A DNA stretch of 20,094 bases, from positions 1 through 20,094 of the forward strand of contig JBLNBZ010000127.1 in NCBI GenBank assembly GCA_050260355.1, read 5' to 3'. The stretch is from CADEFX01 sp050260355 (GTDB lineage: Bacteria > Pseudomonadota > Alphaproteobacteria > Rhizobiales > Hyphomicrobiaceae). Under the pieces are notes generated by a model. The model worked only from the letters and a program-made list of their open reading frames with translations. It was not told the DNA's origin and ran no database searches. The first letter of the stretch is position 1; every line of letters starts with the position of its first letter. A program made the translations under genes and the position numbers. Positions 1 to 7,581 of this stretch are shown piece by piece.

Positions 1-148
1 GCTCCACCCCGTTCAGGTTGCGCCGACTCTCGAATGCGGGCGCCGTTCAGGACCCTCGGGCCCCAAGCCCGAGCCAGCCGGCTTACCGCGACGCGAACGC
101 CGAGGCAAGTTTCCAAGTACGATATAACATTGCGCCGAAATGTTGGCG
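1..148. other. left edge, no assigned gene
   Basis: No confident gene. On the plus strand one frame is open from base 3 to a TAA at 150-152 (49 codons, mostly G/C third positions) and could be the tail of a gene entering from the left, converging on the minus-strand gene that stops at 149. I do not recognise its product. A weak dyad, GCGCC at 132-136 with GGCGC at 45-49 of the same line (145-149), lies at the convergence point and could help terminate transcription. Confidence 0.25.
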
Positions 149-385
149 CTAAGAGGAAACCCGGCCGGCGGAACCGCGGACCTCCATCAGACGCACAAAG
201 TTCAGAGGCAGCAGCAGAAGGTGCAATGCGACGACGGGCATCAGTTCATGGATGCCGCCGTAGATGATGAAAGCAACGTTGCTGCACAGCGCCATCGCGC
301 GCAAACGGCGCATGTCCTTCATCAGGAATGTCAGCAGAACGAGTGTGGATGCCAGAAAGCCAACGCCCTCGCCGACAGCCATCAT
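149..385 (-). CDS. small integral membrane protein, unknown function
   Basis: This gene encodes 78 residues. They are almost entirely hydrophobic, with two or three predicted membrane helices (about residues 5-20, 27-43 and 46-63), a short positive loop KDMRRLR between the first two, and a basic tail. That fits a small inner-membrane protein. The pattern of LRxxAxxSNxxFxxYG followed by a leucine-rich helix ending in PLN resembles short membrane proteins common in Rhizobiales, but I cannot assign a function. The start is the first of two adjacent ATGs, preceded by GGGGAG about 6 bases upstream. It lies downstream of, and on the same strand as, the OmpA-domain gene, separated by about 160 bases. 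Confidence 0.7.
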   Translation of the reverse strand: MMAVGEGVGFLASTLVLLTFLMKDMRRLRAMALCSNVAFIIYGGIHELMPVVALHLLLLPLNFVRLMEVRGSAGRVSS

Positions 386-546
386 AGCTGCTCCCCTGAT
401 GCAAAAGGTTGAGGTGCGAAAGGGACCGCTAGGCCATCAGTATCCGCGCAAGGCCTGCCCTCGTCTGTTCCCCAGGGAACAGAATGAGCTTGCACAGGCG
501 CATGCGTGGCGCATCGCCTGGACTGCCGGAGGTTGCAAAACCAGCG

Positions 547-1419
547 CTATTCGGTGAGATGAAGCTGCACGCGGCGATCGAGCTGGAAAATGTCGTCCTT
601 GGGAAGCGCGGAGCGATCGGCGAAAGGAAATGGCTCGGACTTGCCTTTGGGCACGAGCACAAGCTCTCCGGTATAACCGCGGTCCCGCAAATACCGCTCG
701 ACCGCCTGCAGCCGTTGCCGCGACAGCTCCATGTTATAGGCCTGCGAGCCACGCTCGTCGGCATGCCCCGTCAGCTTTACCGTCTTGAGCTGCTTGGAGC
801 GCAGATAGTCGCTCAGAGCTTGCGCTGCGCGCTGACCATCAGGCGTGAAGCTCGCCTCGTCGTAAACGAATGTGATCGGCCTCGGCGGCACCGACTTCGA
901 TCCAATCGGTGGCTGGGCCTTGACGCTGCCTGCGGCACTGCCCGCAATGGTCACCTGTACGCTCTGACCGTCGGCAGGCTGTCCGGCCTTGGATGAGAGC
1001 TGCAACTGATAGTCGCCGGCGTCGAACTTGCGCTCGATCACCGCTGCCCACTGGCCGTTCTCATCGGCCTTCGCAGATGCTACTGCGGTTTGATTGGCGA
1101 GCACCGTAACGTTGGAGTTCGCGGGCGCGCGTCCGGCAAAAACCGATGCGCCCTGAGGATCGATGCGCACAACGTCGAACTTGGGACCGCTTGTCTCGGG
1201 CTCGTTGCTTTTCGCGGACTGAATCGTGCGCGCGGCCTGATTTTCGTCCGACTGAGTGGAGCGCACATCTTGCTGTTTCGGGGATACCGTGAGCTCGACC
1301 TCGGGCTGCGCCGGGCTCCACAGGGACTTCAGCCACGCCGGCACGTCGTACCTGAGCGCAGATAGCGTGGCGATCAAGGCGATAATGCCGGCCACGCACC
1401 AAATAGCAATTTGGCCCAT
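547..1419 (-). CDS. OmpA-family peptidoglycan-binding protein with N-terminal membrane anchor
   Basis: This 290-residue protein starts with a hydrophobic helix (residues 4-22) with no obvious cleavage site, so it is probably an inner-membrane anchor. A low-complexity linker covers about 40-80. A beta-rich Ig-like segment follows at about 81-160 (starts FDVVRIDPQG), of the kind seen before LysM or OmpA modules in alphaproteobacteria. The C-terminal OmpA domain (about 182-289) has TGHADERGS and AYNMELSRQR. D221 and R236 are 15 residues apart, matching the Asp/Arg pair that binds diaminopimelate in OmpA-type domains. It probably links the inner membrane to the cell wall. The domain call is firm; the anchor topology is inference from the missing cleavage site. 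Confidence 0.9.
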   Translation of the reverse strand: MGQIAIWCVAGIIALIATLSALRYDVPAWLKSLWSPAQPEVELTVSPKQQDVRSTQSDENQAARTIQSAKSNEPETSGPKFDVVRIDPQGASVFAGRAPANSNVTVLANQTAVASAKADENGQWAAVIERKFDAGDYQLQLSSKAGQPADGQSVQVTIAGSAAGSVKAQPPIGSKSVPPRPITFVYDEASFTPDGQRAAQALSDYLRSKQLKTVKLTGHADERGSQAYNMELSRQRLQAVERYLRDRGYTGELVLVPKGKSEPFPFADRSALPKDDIFQLDRRVQLHLTE

Positions 1420-1857
1420 GCAACCCCGTCCTTGTTCCGTCGCTCGCCGATACTGGCTGGCGGAGAAGCCTTGGCGCGTACTCGGATCGTCGGCCCGCGT
1501 CGCCAGTAGCGCTAAGGAGCGGGCTCCGATAATGGCCGCCTGGCTCCGCCCACAGACATTGTGGCTTCTCTGCGCTCCGGAGGCAATGCCGGATCGGAGC
1601 TCAACCCATCAAATCAGCGGTGGGCCGGCCGTACAGTTAATTGGCCAACTGAGCTCGGCGACCGGTTCATTCGGATCCTGGAGGCCCGGGAGCCTTTGCC
1701 AGCGTCACATGTGCTCGTAATTTCGCTCTCGTCATCCAATCGACGCCTGCTCGGTGAACAGGAGGCTGCGGTCACGTCGATCTGGGACGCGCGTCGCTAA
1801 GGCAGCCCGCAGCGCCGCGCGATAATCGGCACGGCGCTGCGATGCGCGCGATTCCGT
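1420..1857. other. intergenic region, no gene seen
   Basis: 438 bases between the OmpA-domain gene and the small secreted protein gene, both minus strand. It should contain the OmpA gene promoter. Short open frames on the plus strand (for example GTG at 1561 to 1800) have no ribosome binding site and no recognisable product, so I do not call them. The strongest local structure is the hairpin at 1809-1840, listed separately. An 8-base palindrome TTGGCCAA sits at 1641-1648. Confidence 0.5.
1809..1840 (-). terminator. hairpin downstream of small secreted protein gene
   Basis: GCAGCGCCG at 1809-1817 pairs perfectly with CGGCGCTGC at 1832-1840 (9 bp, 14-base loop). It starts 18 bases past the stop codon of the minus-strand gene ending at 1858, where a terminator is expected. 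There is no T tract, so the terminator role is inferred from position. Confidence 0.4.
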
Positions 1858-2193
1858 CTAGTTCGGGCACTTTGCCGAAAGCTTGTCGAGGGCATCACCG
1901 AATGCCTTGCCGTCTGCGGTGGTGTCGTCCAGGCCCTCGCCGGCGTTCCACGCTGTCTCAAAGCTCGGTCCAAGTTGCTTCATGTAGCCGTCGATCTTCG
2001 CTTCAGCCGCGGCGTCCTCTTTGTCGCCAAGCGCGTCCATGGCCTTCGTCATATCGCAGTATGTTTTGAGCTTCCCGGAGTCGGCGGCAATCTCATTGAA
2101 CGTTTTGACAGCCGCCTCGACCTTTGGGCTGGCGGCAAGCGCAGGGGCTGCAGCCAGGCCGAGGGCTGCGCAGGCGGCAAGAATGCGAATCAT
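1858..2193 (-). CDS. small secreted protein, unknown function
   Basis: This 111-residue protein has a clear Sec signal peptide: basic start MIR, hydrophobic core, and probable cleavage after AAAPALA near residue 20-21. The mature part is small, acidic and lysine-rich, probably mostly helical, with two cysteines (C46 and C109, the latter three residues from the end) that could form a disulfide in the periplasm. I do not recognise a named family. The start is ATG at 2193 with GAGGAG about 6 bases upstream. The gene stands alone, with a 9-bp hairpin just past its stop. Confidence 0.75.
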   Translation of the reverse strand: MIRILAACAALGLAAAPALAASPKVEAAVKTFNEIAADSGKLKTYCDMTKAMDALGDKEDAAAEAKIDGYMKQLGPSFETAWNAGEGLDDTTADGKAFGDALDKLSAKCPN

Positions 2194-2567
2194 GAAGTGG
2201 CTCCTCTGAGGGCGTAGGTGGTTCGGGCGTAACTTTCGCGGGCTCGATGAATGTCTGTTCCGTGTCGTGCTCGTGAACAGCAGAGAAACGCTCGAGCTCC
2301 GCCGATCCGTCTAACAGCGCATCGCATAGGACCGATTTGTGGCGAAGAAAAAACAGGCGAGCGTCCGCGGCTGCCACATTTTCGCCCATCGAAAGCGCGC
2401 CGTCGCAGGCCCGTCAGCGCGCGACCGCTCGACCTCATGGCGCAACTTTTGGCTTTGCCCGAAGTCCTGCTCGGGCCACGTCCGCGGACGAGCGAAGCTC
2501 GAGCGCGTGCTCGCCATGCCCGGTACGCATTCGCGTTGCGGGCTTTCTCGTGCAACGGCGGCCGATG
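2194..2567. other. intergenic region, no gene seen
   Basis: 374 bases between the aminotransferase stop and the start of the small secreted protein gene. Open frames here are arginine/alanine-rich shadows with no ribosome binding site. Two small adjacent hairpins, CGAGC-GAA-GCTCG (2489-2501) and CGAGC-GCGT-GCTCG (2500-2513, sharing a base or two), lie about 55-80 bases past the aminotransferase stop and might terminate it. The promoter of the secreted-protein gene must lie near 2200-2300; I see no clear boxes. Confidence 0.45.
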
Positions 2568-3737
2568 TCATTTGTCGACCAGCAAGGCGCCGATGCGCTC
2601 GATCGCCCGCCGGATATTCTCGATCGAGTTGGCATACGAGAAGCGAATGTAGCCTTCGCCGTGTATGCCGAAGCTGGTGCCCGCAACAGTCGCCACACCG
2701 GCCTTCTCGAGCATCTCGTTCTGGAGCTGCTTTGCCGACATCCCCGTTCCCGTGACATTCGGGAAGGTGTAGAACGCCCCGCCGGGATTGACGCATCGAA
2801 AGCCTGGCAGCTGGTTGAGCAGCGGCACGATGGCCCGGCGCCGCTCGTCGAACGCGCGCACCATGCTGGCGACATCGTCTTGCGGCCCCTCGAGGGCGGC
2901 GATGCCGGCGTACTGGGTCGGGGCGTTGACGCAGGAGTGGCTGTTGACGCAAAGCCTCGTCGCTGTTTCGACAAGGCTCTGCGGCCAAACTGAGAAGCCA
3001 AGCCGCCAGCCGGTCATGGCATAGGTCTTCGACCAGCCATCAAGCACGATCAGCCTGTCGCGCAATGACGGATAGCGCAGCAGGCTCACGTGCTCGCGCC
3101 CGTCATACAGCATCCGGCTGTAGATCTCGTCCCACAGCACGGCGACGTGGGGATGCCTCTCCAGTCCGGCCACGAGCTTTTCGATTTCAGACTGCGGCAC
3201 TGCACCGCCGGTTGGGTTGCCGGGGCTATTGAGAATGATGAGGCTGGTGCGCGGCGTGATCTGTGCCAGCACCTCGTCGGCGCTGAATGCAAATTCGTTC
3301 TGCTCGCGCAACACGATGGGGACAGCCTTGGCGCCCGTATACAAGATCATCGACCGATAGATGGGAAAGCCCGGATCGGGATACAGAATCTCAGTAGCGG
3401 GTGAGCCGAACATCAGGATCGAGAAGAACATCGTGGGCTTCCCGCCGGGCATGATCACGATGTTGTCCGGATGCACCTCGGCTCCGTGACGCTTCAGCAG
3501 ATCCTTCGCTACGGCCTCGCGTAGCGGCAGGATGCCGTTTGCCGGCGTGTAGCCGTGGTGGCCCTCGCGCAGCGCCTTGATCGCGGCCTCGACGATGTGC
3601 GGCGGGGTCTTGAAGTCTGGCTGGCCGATGCCGAGGTTGATGATGTCCCGCCCCTGCGCCTGCAAAGCCGCGGCGCGCGCCAGCACCTCGAACGCGGTTT
3701 CCGTGCCCAGTCGTTTCAGGTTCTCGGCGAGCAGCAT
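2568..3737 (-). CDS. pyridoxal-phosphate aminotransferase, class I/II (aspartate aminotransferase-like)
   Basis: This 389-residue fold-type I, PLP-dependent aminotransferase (COG0436 group) transfers an amino group between an amino acid and a 2-oxo acid in the cytosol. Visible motifs are NLGIGQPDF near residue 34, GYTPANG near 62, SPGNPTGG at 171-178 with the PLP-contacting N174, DEIYS at 203-207 (D203 and Y206 contact the cofactor), and SKTYAMTGWRLG with the Schiff-base lysine K237. A late IRFSYA segment carries the substrate-carboxylate arginine. The frame stays open far upstream, but that extension is arginine-rich and antisense to the ABC genes. The ATG at 3737 has GGGAG about 7-8 bases before it and gives the family's usual length. 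Substrate cannot be read from sequence. It is divergent from the ABC exporter. Confidence 0.93.
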   Translation of the reverse strand: MLLAENLKRLGTETAFEVLARAAALQAQGRDIINLGIGQPDFKTPPHIVEAAIKALREGHHGYTPANGILPLREAVAKDLLKRHGAEVHPDNIVIMPGGKPTMFFSILMFGSPATEILYPDPGFPIYRSMILYTGAKAVPIVLREQNEFAFSADEVLAQITPRTSLIILNSPGNPTGGAVPQSEIEKLVAGLERHPHVAVLWDEIYSRMLYDGREHVSLLRYPSLRDRLIVLDGWSKTYAMTGWRLGFSVWPQSLVETATRLCVNSHSCVNAPTQYAGIAALEGPQDDVASMVRAFDERRRAIVPLLNQLPGFRCVNPGGAFYTFPNVTGTGMSAKQLQNEMLEKAGVATVAGTSFGIHGEGYIRFSYANSIENIRRAIERIGALLVDK

Positions 3738-3898
3738 TCTTTCTCTCCCTGGATCTTGCGGGGTCCTTATGCCCAAGGCCAAGCTGGAAAGGAAGGAGAA
3801 GGTGGACAGCCTTCGCTGGTCCGCATGCCGCGGGTTTGGCCGATTCGCGCTTGGCCGCATCGCCGCGGGCCTGCTACCAGTGGTAGAACCAAGCGCGA

Positions 3899-4528
3899 AT
3901 GCGGAGGATGCGGGACCTCGTGCTACGCGTCGATCGATTGAAAGTGCGCGGCTTGCCGCCGCTTTCGTTCTCAATCCCCGAAGGGGAGTGCCTTGCCATT
4001 CAGGGGCCTTCCGGCTCCGGCAAGACGCTGCTGCTTCGTGCCATCGCCGATCTCGACCCGGCATCAGGCCATGTCTTCCTCGATGGCGCCGAGCGTTCCG
4101 AGATGAGCGCGCCGACCTGGCGTGCCCGCGTCCGGTATGTGTCGGCTGAGCCGGGCTGGTGGGCGGAAACAGCGCGGCCCCAGATGCCGGAATCGGACCG
4201 CAGCGAACGCGTACTTGCCGCGCTCGGGCTGGATAGCTCCATAATCGACCGTTCGCTTGCGAGGGTATCGACCGGCGAGCGGCAGCGCCTCGCACTGGCG
4301 CGCGCGTTCGCAAGCGAGCCGCAGGTCTTGCTGCTCGACGAGCCCACCGCCGCGCTCGATCCGCAATCGGCCGCGCTGGTGGAAGAATTCCTTCGCTTCC
4401 AGCTCTTGAGCGGACGTTCGGTGCTGCTGGTGAGCCACGATGCGGCACAGGTCGATCGTCTCGCTCACGCGCGCCTCTTGCTTGGCGACTTGCGGCCGCC
4501 GGAGACGAGCCGCGGAGCTGTCGCATGA
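3899..4528 (+). CDS. fetA: ABC transporter ATP-binding protein, FetA-like
   Basis: This 209-residue ABC ATPase probably powers the FetB-like permease encoded next. The E. coli pair FetAB is linked to iron export and peroxide resistance. Walker A is GPSGSGKT (36-43), the signature is STGERQ (124-129), Walker B is VLLLDEPT (143-150) and the switch histidine is H180 in LLVSHD. The Q-loop position reads YVSAEPGWW (80-88) with no glutamine at the usual place. The start is uncertain: ATG at 3899 is the longest, while GTG at 3920, in frame and 12 bases after a GGAGG at 3903-3907, is an alternative giving 202 residues. The stop overlaps the next start (ATGA at 4525-4528), showing translational coupling. 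Confidence 0.88.
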   Translation: MRRMRDLVLRVDRLKVRGLPPLSFSIPEGECLAIQGPSGSGKTLLLRAIADLDPASGHVFLDGAERSEMSAPTWRARVRYVSAEPGWWAETARPQMPESDRSERVLAALGLDSSIIDRSLARVSTGERQRLALARAFASEPQVLLLDEPTAALDPQSAALVEEFLRFQLLSGRSVLLVSHDAAQVDRLAHARLLLGDLRPPETSRGAVA

Positions 4529-5331
4529 GCTATGTCCCGCTGAATTGGTATGACGTCGGGCTCGCGGCGCTGCTGGTGCTCGGCAACGGTTTTGTCTCGT
4601 TCGCCTTTCGCCTCGGCCTCGAGCGCTCGCTGGCGGTCGCCGTCGTACGGATGCTGGTCCAGCTCGGCCTGGTCGGATTTGCCCTCAAGCTGCTGTTCGC
4701 GCAGACGTCGCCGTTGTGGACCGCAGCCGCCGTGCTCGTCATGGTGGCGGTGGCGGGGTACGAGGTTTCAGCGCGCCAGTCGGGACGGCTTGCAGGCTGG
4801 CGGGCGATGGCGCTTGGCAGCGGGACGCTGTTTCTGGTCGGACTTCTGACCAGCTTCTATGTCATCAGCATCGTGATCGGGATCGAGCCTTGGTACACGC
4901 CCCGCCTGCTGCTGCCCATTCTCGGGATGGTGCTTGGAAACGCGCTCACAAGCGTCGCCCTGGTGCTCGGTCGGCTGACCGAGGAGGCCTGGGCAGAGCG
5001 CCAGGCCATCGAGGCACGGCTGGCGCTCGGCGCGACGCGCTATGAGGCATTCGAGACGAGCATGAAGCGGGCCCTCTCGGTGGCACTGATGCCGACCGTC
5101 AATGCCATGGCTGTGGCCGGAATCGTCACTCTGCCCGGAATGATGACGGGGCAGATCCTCTCAGGCGTCGATCCGCTGGAGGCCGCGAAGTATCAGATGG
5201 TGATTCTGCTCGGCCTCACCGGTTCGACGGCGCTGGCGGCCGTGCTGGCAGCTTTCGGTGGCGTGCGCCTGCTGACGGACGATCGTCACCGCCTGCGGCT
5301 GGATCGCATGGCGGAGCACTCGCGGCACTGA
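4525..5331 (+). CDS. fetB: ABC transporter permease, FetB/UPF0014 family
   Basis: This 268-residue polytopic membrane protein has six or seven predicted helices and belongs to the UPF0014/FetB family (E. coli FetB is about 259 residues). Helices begin near residues 9, 38, 66, 95, 128, 195 and 225. Family-like segments are LLPILGMVLGNALTS near 129-143, the coupling-loop stretch ERQAIEARLALGATRYEA near 157-174, and ALMPTVNAMAVAGIVTLPG with MMTGQILSG. It would form the channel of an inner-membrane exporter with the ATPase upstream, whose gene overlaps it by four bases. Iron as the substrate is inference from E. coli FetAB. It ends 13 bases before a convergent gene. Confidence 0.92.
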   Translation: MSYVPLNWYDVGLAALLVLGNGFVSFAFRLGLERSLAVAVVRMLVQLGLVGFALKLLFAQTSPLWTAAAVLVMVAVAGYEVSARQSGRLAGWRAMALGSGTLFLVGLLTSFYVISIVIGIEPWYTPRLLLPILGMVLGNALTSVALVLGRLTEEAWAERQAIEARLALGATRYEAFETSMKRALSVALMPTVNAMAVAGIVTLPGMMTGQILSGVDPLEAAKYQMVILLGLTGSTALAAVLAAFGGVRLLTDDRHRLRLDRMAEHSRH

Positions 5332-5333
5332 TC

Positions 5334-5359
5334 GCCGCCAAAGCCTAGTCGTTGGCGGC
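5334..5359. terminator. bidirectional hairpin between fetB and convergent gene
   Basis: GCCGCCAA (5334-5341) pairs with TTGGCGGC (5352-5359), 8 bp with a 10-base loop. It occupies the 13-base gap after fetB and the last codons of the convergent minus-strand gene. It would fold in both transcripts, so a shared terminator is a fair inference, but no T tract is seen. Confidence 0.5.
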
Positions 5360-5782
5360 CGACTTCATGACGGCGCCAGTCTTGGCTGGCGCAGACTTCT
5401 TTTGCATCGGCGTGCTCTTGTCGGCCTTCGAGGCTGGTGACGCACCGGGCGCCTTTGCATCGGCCGGCTTGGCCGGGCCGCCCTCAGGCCAACAGACGGT
5501 GGCTTCCGCCTTGCAGGTGTGCTCGTCGAACAAGCCGAAATCCAGGAACAGCTCGCACGTCACATCCTTCTTGCCGGTCGTATACTTGGCGATGCCGCGT
5601 TCCTTGGCCCACGTCGCGATGTGCTTGTCCAAGAGCTCCTGGGCATCCTTGGCCGGGCCGTCCTTGCCGTAGTCGTTGACTGAAAATGCGAGGCGCGTGC
5701 ACTTCGCTTCGGCTGCACCTGCAAGCGCAACAAGCGCGGTTAAGCCCGCAAGCACATGCCAACCCTGATGGAATCGCCGCAT
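5345..5782 (-). CDS. secreted four-cysteine protein, unknown function
   Basis: This 145-residue protein has a signal peptide (MRRFHQGWHV, hydrophobic core, probable cut after GAAEA near 26). The mature domain starts KCTR and has cysteines C28, C76, C90 and C97. The C-terminal third (about 102-145) is an Ala/Pro/Lys/Ser-rich, probably disordered tail. ATG at 5782 is preferred over the longer frame to 5860 because it has GAGGTG just upstream and begins the signal peptide; the extension would put 26 residues in front of it. The mature domain aligns with the protein at 6868-7122 (AKC start, ATW/STW, the last three cysteines), so the two are likely paralogues. No named family is recognised. Confidence 0.75.
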   Translation of the reverse strand: MRRFHQGWHVLAGLTALVALAGAAEAKCTRLAFSVNDYGKDGPAKDAQELLDKHIATWAKERGIAKYTTGKKDVTCELFLDFGLFDEHTCKAEATVCWPEGGPAKPADAKAPGASPASKADKSTPMQKKSAPAKTGAVMKSAAND

Positions 5783-5911
5783 GACCCACCTCTTCACCGA
5801 GTGACCTCGGCGCAGCCTACAGAGGGCCGGCCGCGGCCCGCCAGGGCAAAACGCGGCCAAGTCGATCGAATCTGTGGGCTGTTGCAGGAAAGCTGCTGCG
5901 GCTCGTGCAGC

Positions 5912-6283
5912 CTAGTTCAGGTACGGCGAGTAGCCACCGCGCGGAGCGACCGGCGAATCGAAGAAGAAGCCGCTATCGAATGGCCCCGCCGGCGTTTGCC
6001 GGTTGAGCATCAGCATCGGATCACGGCTATCGCCCGAATACGTATTGTAGATGTCGCTCGCGCTGTAGGAATAACCGCCGCGCTTATTGATGTACACCTT
6101 CACTGGCCGCTGCGCCTTGCGCCGGTAGGCCGTCGTCCGGTGGGATCCCGATCTCGCATCGCTGCTTACACGGGCGCCGTCGCCGGCTCTCGAATTGCTC
6201 TCGCCGGCCGCCACGCCAGGCGCGTTGGCGACGAGCGCGATGGCCGAGCCGATCAGCGCGCCAAGCAACAACACTCGCTTCAT
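5912..6283 (-). CDS. small secreted Tyr/Arg/Gly-rich protein, unknown function
   Basis: This 123-residue protein has a signal peptide (MKR plus a hydrophobic stretch, likely cut after APGVAA near 26). The mature chain is basic and rich in Ser, Arg, Gly and Tyr, with repeated aromatic patches (YSYSASDIYNTYSGDS near 70-85, FDSGFFFDSP near 102-111) and no cysteine. It looks low-complexity and extracytoplasmic. I do not recognise a family. The ATG at 6283 has only a weak GGGGTG upstream. It is divergent from the glycine-rich membrane protein gene at 6501, and the 217 bases between them hold three imperfect repeats. Confidence 0.65.
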   Translation of the reverse strand: MKRVLLLGALIGSAIALVANAPGVAAGESNSRAGDGARVSSDARSGSHRTTAYRRKAQRPVKVYINKRGGYSYSASDIYNTYSGDSRDPMLMLNRQTPAGPFDSGFFFDSPVAPRGGYSPYLN

Positions 6284-6376
6284 TGAACACCCCGACGATT
6301 TTTCGAGTGAGCGACGGGTAACTCTAGCTCAAGTGGTGAACGATTTCCTCAACGGAAGGGTTTCAGGCAGCCATTC

Positions 6377-6424
6377 GCGCCATCTGTCACATATGCGCCA
6401 CTGTGGAGATGGCGCCACTGTGGA
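6377..6424. repeat. three imperfect direct repeats in a divergent promoter region
   Basis: GCGCCACTGTGGA occurs exactly at 6395-6407 and again at 6412-6424 (17-base period). A third, degenerate copy starting GCGCCATCTGT sits at 6377, 18 bases before the first. They lie between divergent genes starting at 6283 (minus) and 6501 (plus), 77 bases ahead of the latter. Spacing and position suggest an operator array, but no regulator is identified. Confidence 0.5.
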
Positions 6425-6500
6425 TGCAACCCGAGACCCTTTCTGCGTGCCCGGAAATCCCGCCTATAGTTTCGCAGGGTCAGGCAATTCGGACATCGCC

Positions 6501-6803
6501 ATGGATATCGGCAGCCTTCTTGTTCAGCTCATCAGTGGCGCGGCGGGCGGCAACATCGTCGGAGACAGGCTCAAGCCTATCAGTTTGGGGATTTGGGGAA
6601 ATACGCTGTCCGGCATCGTTGGCGGCGGCGTGGGTGGGCAAATCCTGAATACCGCCTTCGGCACGAGCCGCATCGTTGCAGCAACAGGCGTCGATGCCGG
6701 CATCATCATCAGCGAGATTGCGAGCGGCGGCATTGGCGGCGCGGCATTGGCGGTCCTGGTTGGCGTGTTGCGCCGCTGCTTCCCCGGCAGTCCTGTCGCC
6801 TGA
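6501..6803 (+). CDS. small glycine-zipper membrane protein, unknown function
   Basis: This 100-residue protein has hydrophobic stretches broken by glycine patterns: SGAAGGNIVG (12-21), GIVGGGVGGQ (38-47) and ASGGIGGAALAVLVGVL near the C-terminus. Glycine zippers of this type pack membrane helices. It resembles short rhizobial proteins beginning MDLQSLIxQLxSGAxGGN, which remain hypothetical as far as I know. The frame is open upstream to 6195, but that part overlaps the divergent gene's promoter and start; ATG at 6501 begins the recognisable sequence. Its ribosome binding site is poor. A strong hairpin follows the stop. Confidence 0.75.
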   Translation: MDIGSLLVQLISGAAGGNIVGDRLKPISLGIWGNTLSGIVGGGVGGQILNTAFGTSRIVAATGVDAGIIISEIASGGIGGAALAVLVGVLRRCFPGSPVA

Positions 6804-6847
6804 CAATAAGATCGGCCGCGCTGCTGACGCGGCGCGGCCGTGATTGT
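6803..6847. terminator. bidirectional terminator hairpin
   Basis: CGGCCGCGC (6813-6821) pairs with GCGCGGCCG (6832-6840), 9 bp with a 10-base loop, and ACAAT/ATTGT arms extend the base. It starts at the stop of the plus-strand gene and ends 21 bases before the stop of the convergent gene, so it can serve both. Confidence 0.6.
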
Positions 6848-6867
6848 CCTGCTCCTCTGCTCCTCGG

Positions 6868-7122
6868 CTACTTGCAGGCGCGCTGCTTTGCCGAGCAGGT
6901 CGAGAAGACGAACTCGTACTTGCAGTCGTACTGCGTCTTGCCGACGGCCTTGCCGCCCCAAGTGCTGATGTTGGTGTTCAGCGCCATCTTGGCGAGGTCT
7001 CGCGCCAGCTCGTGCGTAATGGCTGTGGCCTGGCCACCAGCTCGCACGCACTTTGCGTCTGCAGCCGTTGCGAAAGCCGACAGCGCAATTGCCCCAAGCG
7101 CACCGAAGACGATGGTTCTCAT
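6868..7122 (-). CDS. small secreted four-cysteine protein, unknown function
   Basis: This 84-residue protein has a signal peptide (MRTIVFG, hydrophobic core, cut after ATAADA near 23). The mature form is only about 61 residues, starts KCVR, and has cysteines C25, C67, C76 and C83 plus the central motif NISTWGGKAVGKTQ. ATG at 7122 is chosen because it begins the signal peptide and is preceded by GGGGAAGGA; the frame is open further but that part is not gene-like. It resembles the mature domain of the protein at 5345-5782 and may be a tailless paralogue. Two disulfides are plausible in the periplasm. Confidence 0.75.
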   Translation of the reverse strand: MRTIVFGALGAIALSAFATAADAKCVRAGGQATAITHELARDLAKMALNTNISTWGGKAVGKTQYDCKYEFVFSTCSAKQRACK

Positions 7123-7365
7123 GTGAGTATCCTTCCCCTGTTGCGACGCGTCCGACGACGCCAGCCAAGCGCTGTGCACAACACCGGCAGCCGCGTGCCC
7201 CCATCTGGCCACGCGAGCGGTTGGCAAAGTTAGGACAGCGCCCGGACCAAGTTGCCGAGCTTGCTGTTCATGCACAACCCGAAATGAACGGTCGCGGCAG
7301 CCCACGCCACGAATCTTTGCAGAGCCGTGGCGTGCGGAGCACGCTATCCACACTTTACTGGGGCG

Positions 7366-7581
7366 TTAGTCGGCGACCTGCAGATTGACAGCCTTTGGGC
7401 CCTTACCGCGCTTGTCTGGCTCCGTCTCGAAGGACACCCTCATACCCTCGTCGAGTGGGCCGATGCCGGATCGCTCAACGGCGGTGACATGAACGAAGAC
7501 ATCCTTGCCGCCCTGATCCGGGGTGATGAATCCAAAACCTTTCGTCTGGTTGAAGAACTTCACCGTTCCTTTCTGCCGCAT
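7366..7581 (-). CDS. cold-shock protein, CspA family
   Basis: This 71-residue protein is a single cold-shock domain, the usual length of the family. It binds single-stranded RNA or DNA and acts as an RNA chaperone in the cytosol. RNP1 is KGFGFI (14-19) and RNP2 is VFVHV (28-32), with GTVKFFNQTKGFGFI at the start as expected. The ribosome binding site AAAGGAG lies 7 bases before ATG. About 258 bases without a gene precede it, room for the long 5' leader that often controls csp translation, though I cannot define one. Which csp paralogue it is cannot be told. Confidence 0.95.
   Translation of the reverse strand: MRQKGTVKFFNQTKGFGFITPDQGGKDVFVHVTAVERSGIGPLDEGMRVSFETEPDKRGKGPKAVNLQVAD

Noticed and set aside
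1561..1800. 79-residue plus-strand frame between the OmpA and secreted-protein genes
   Set aside because: GTG start without a ribosome binding site and no recognisable product.
3738..4526. Open frame extending the aminotransferase upstream to 652 residues
   Set aside because: The extension is arginine/alanine-rich, lies antisense to fetA, and the ATG at 3737 has a good ribosome binding site and gives the family length.
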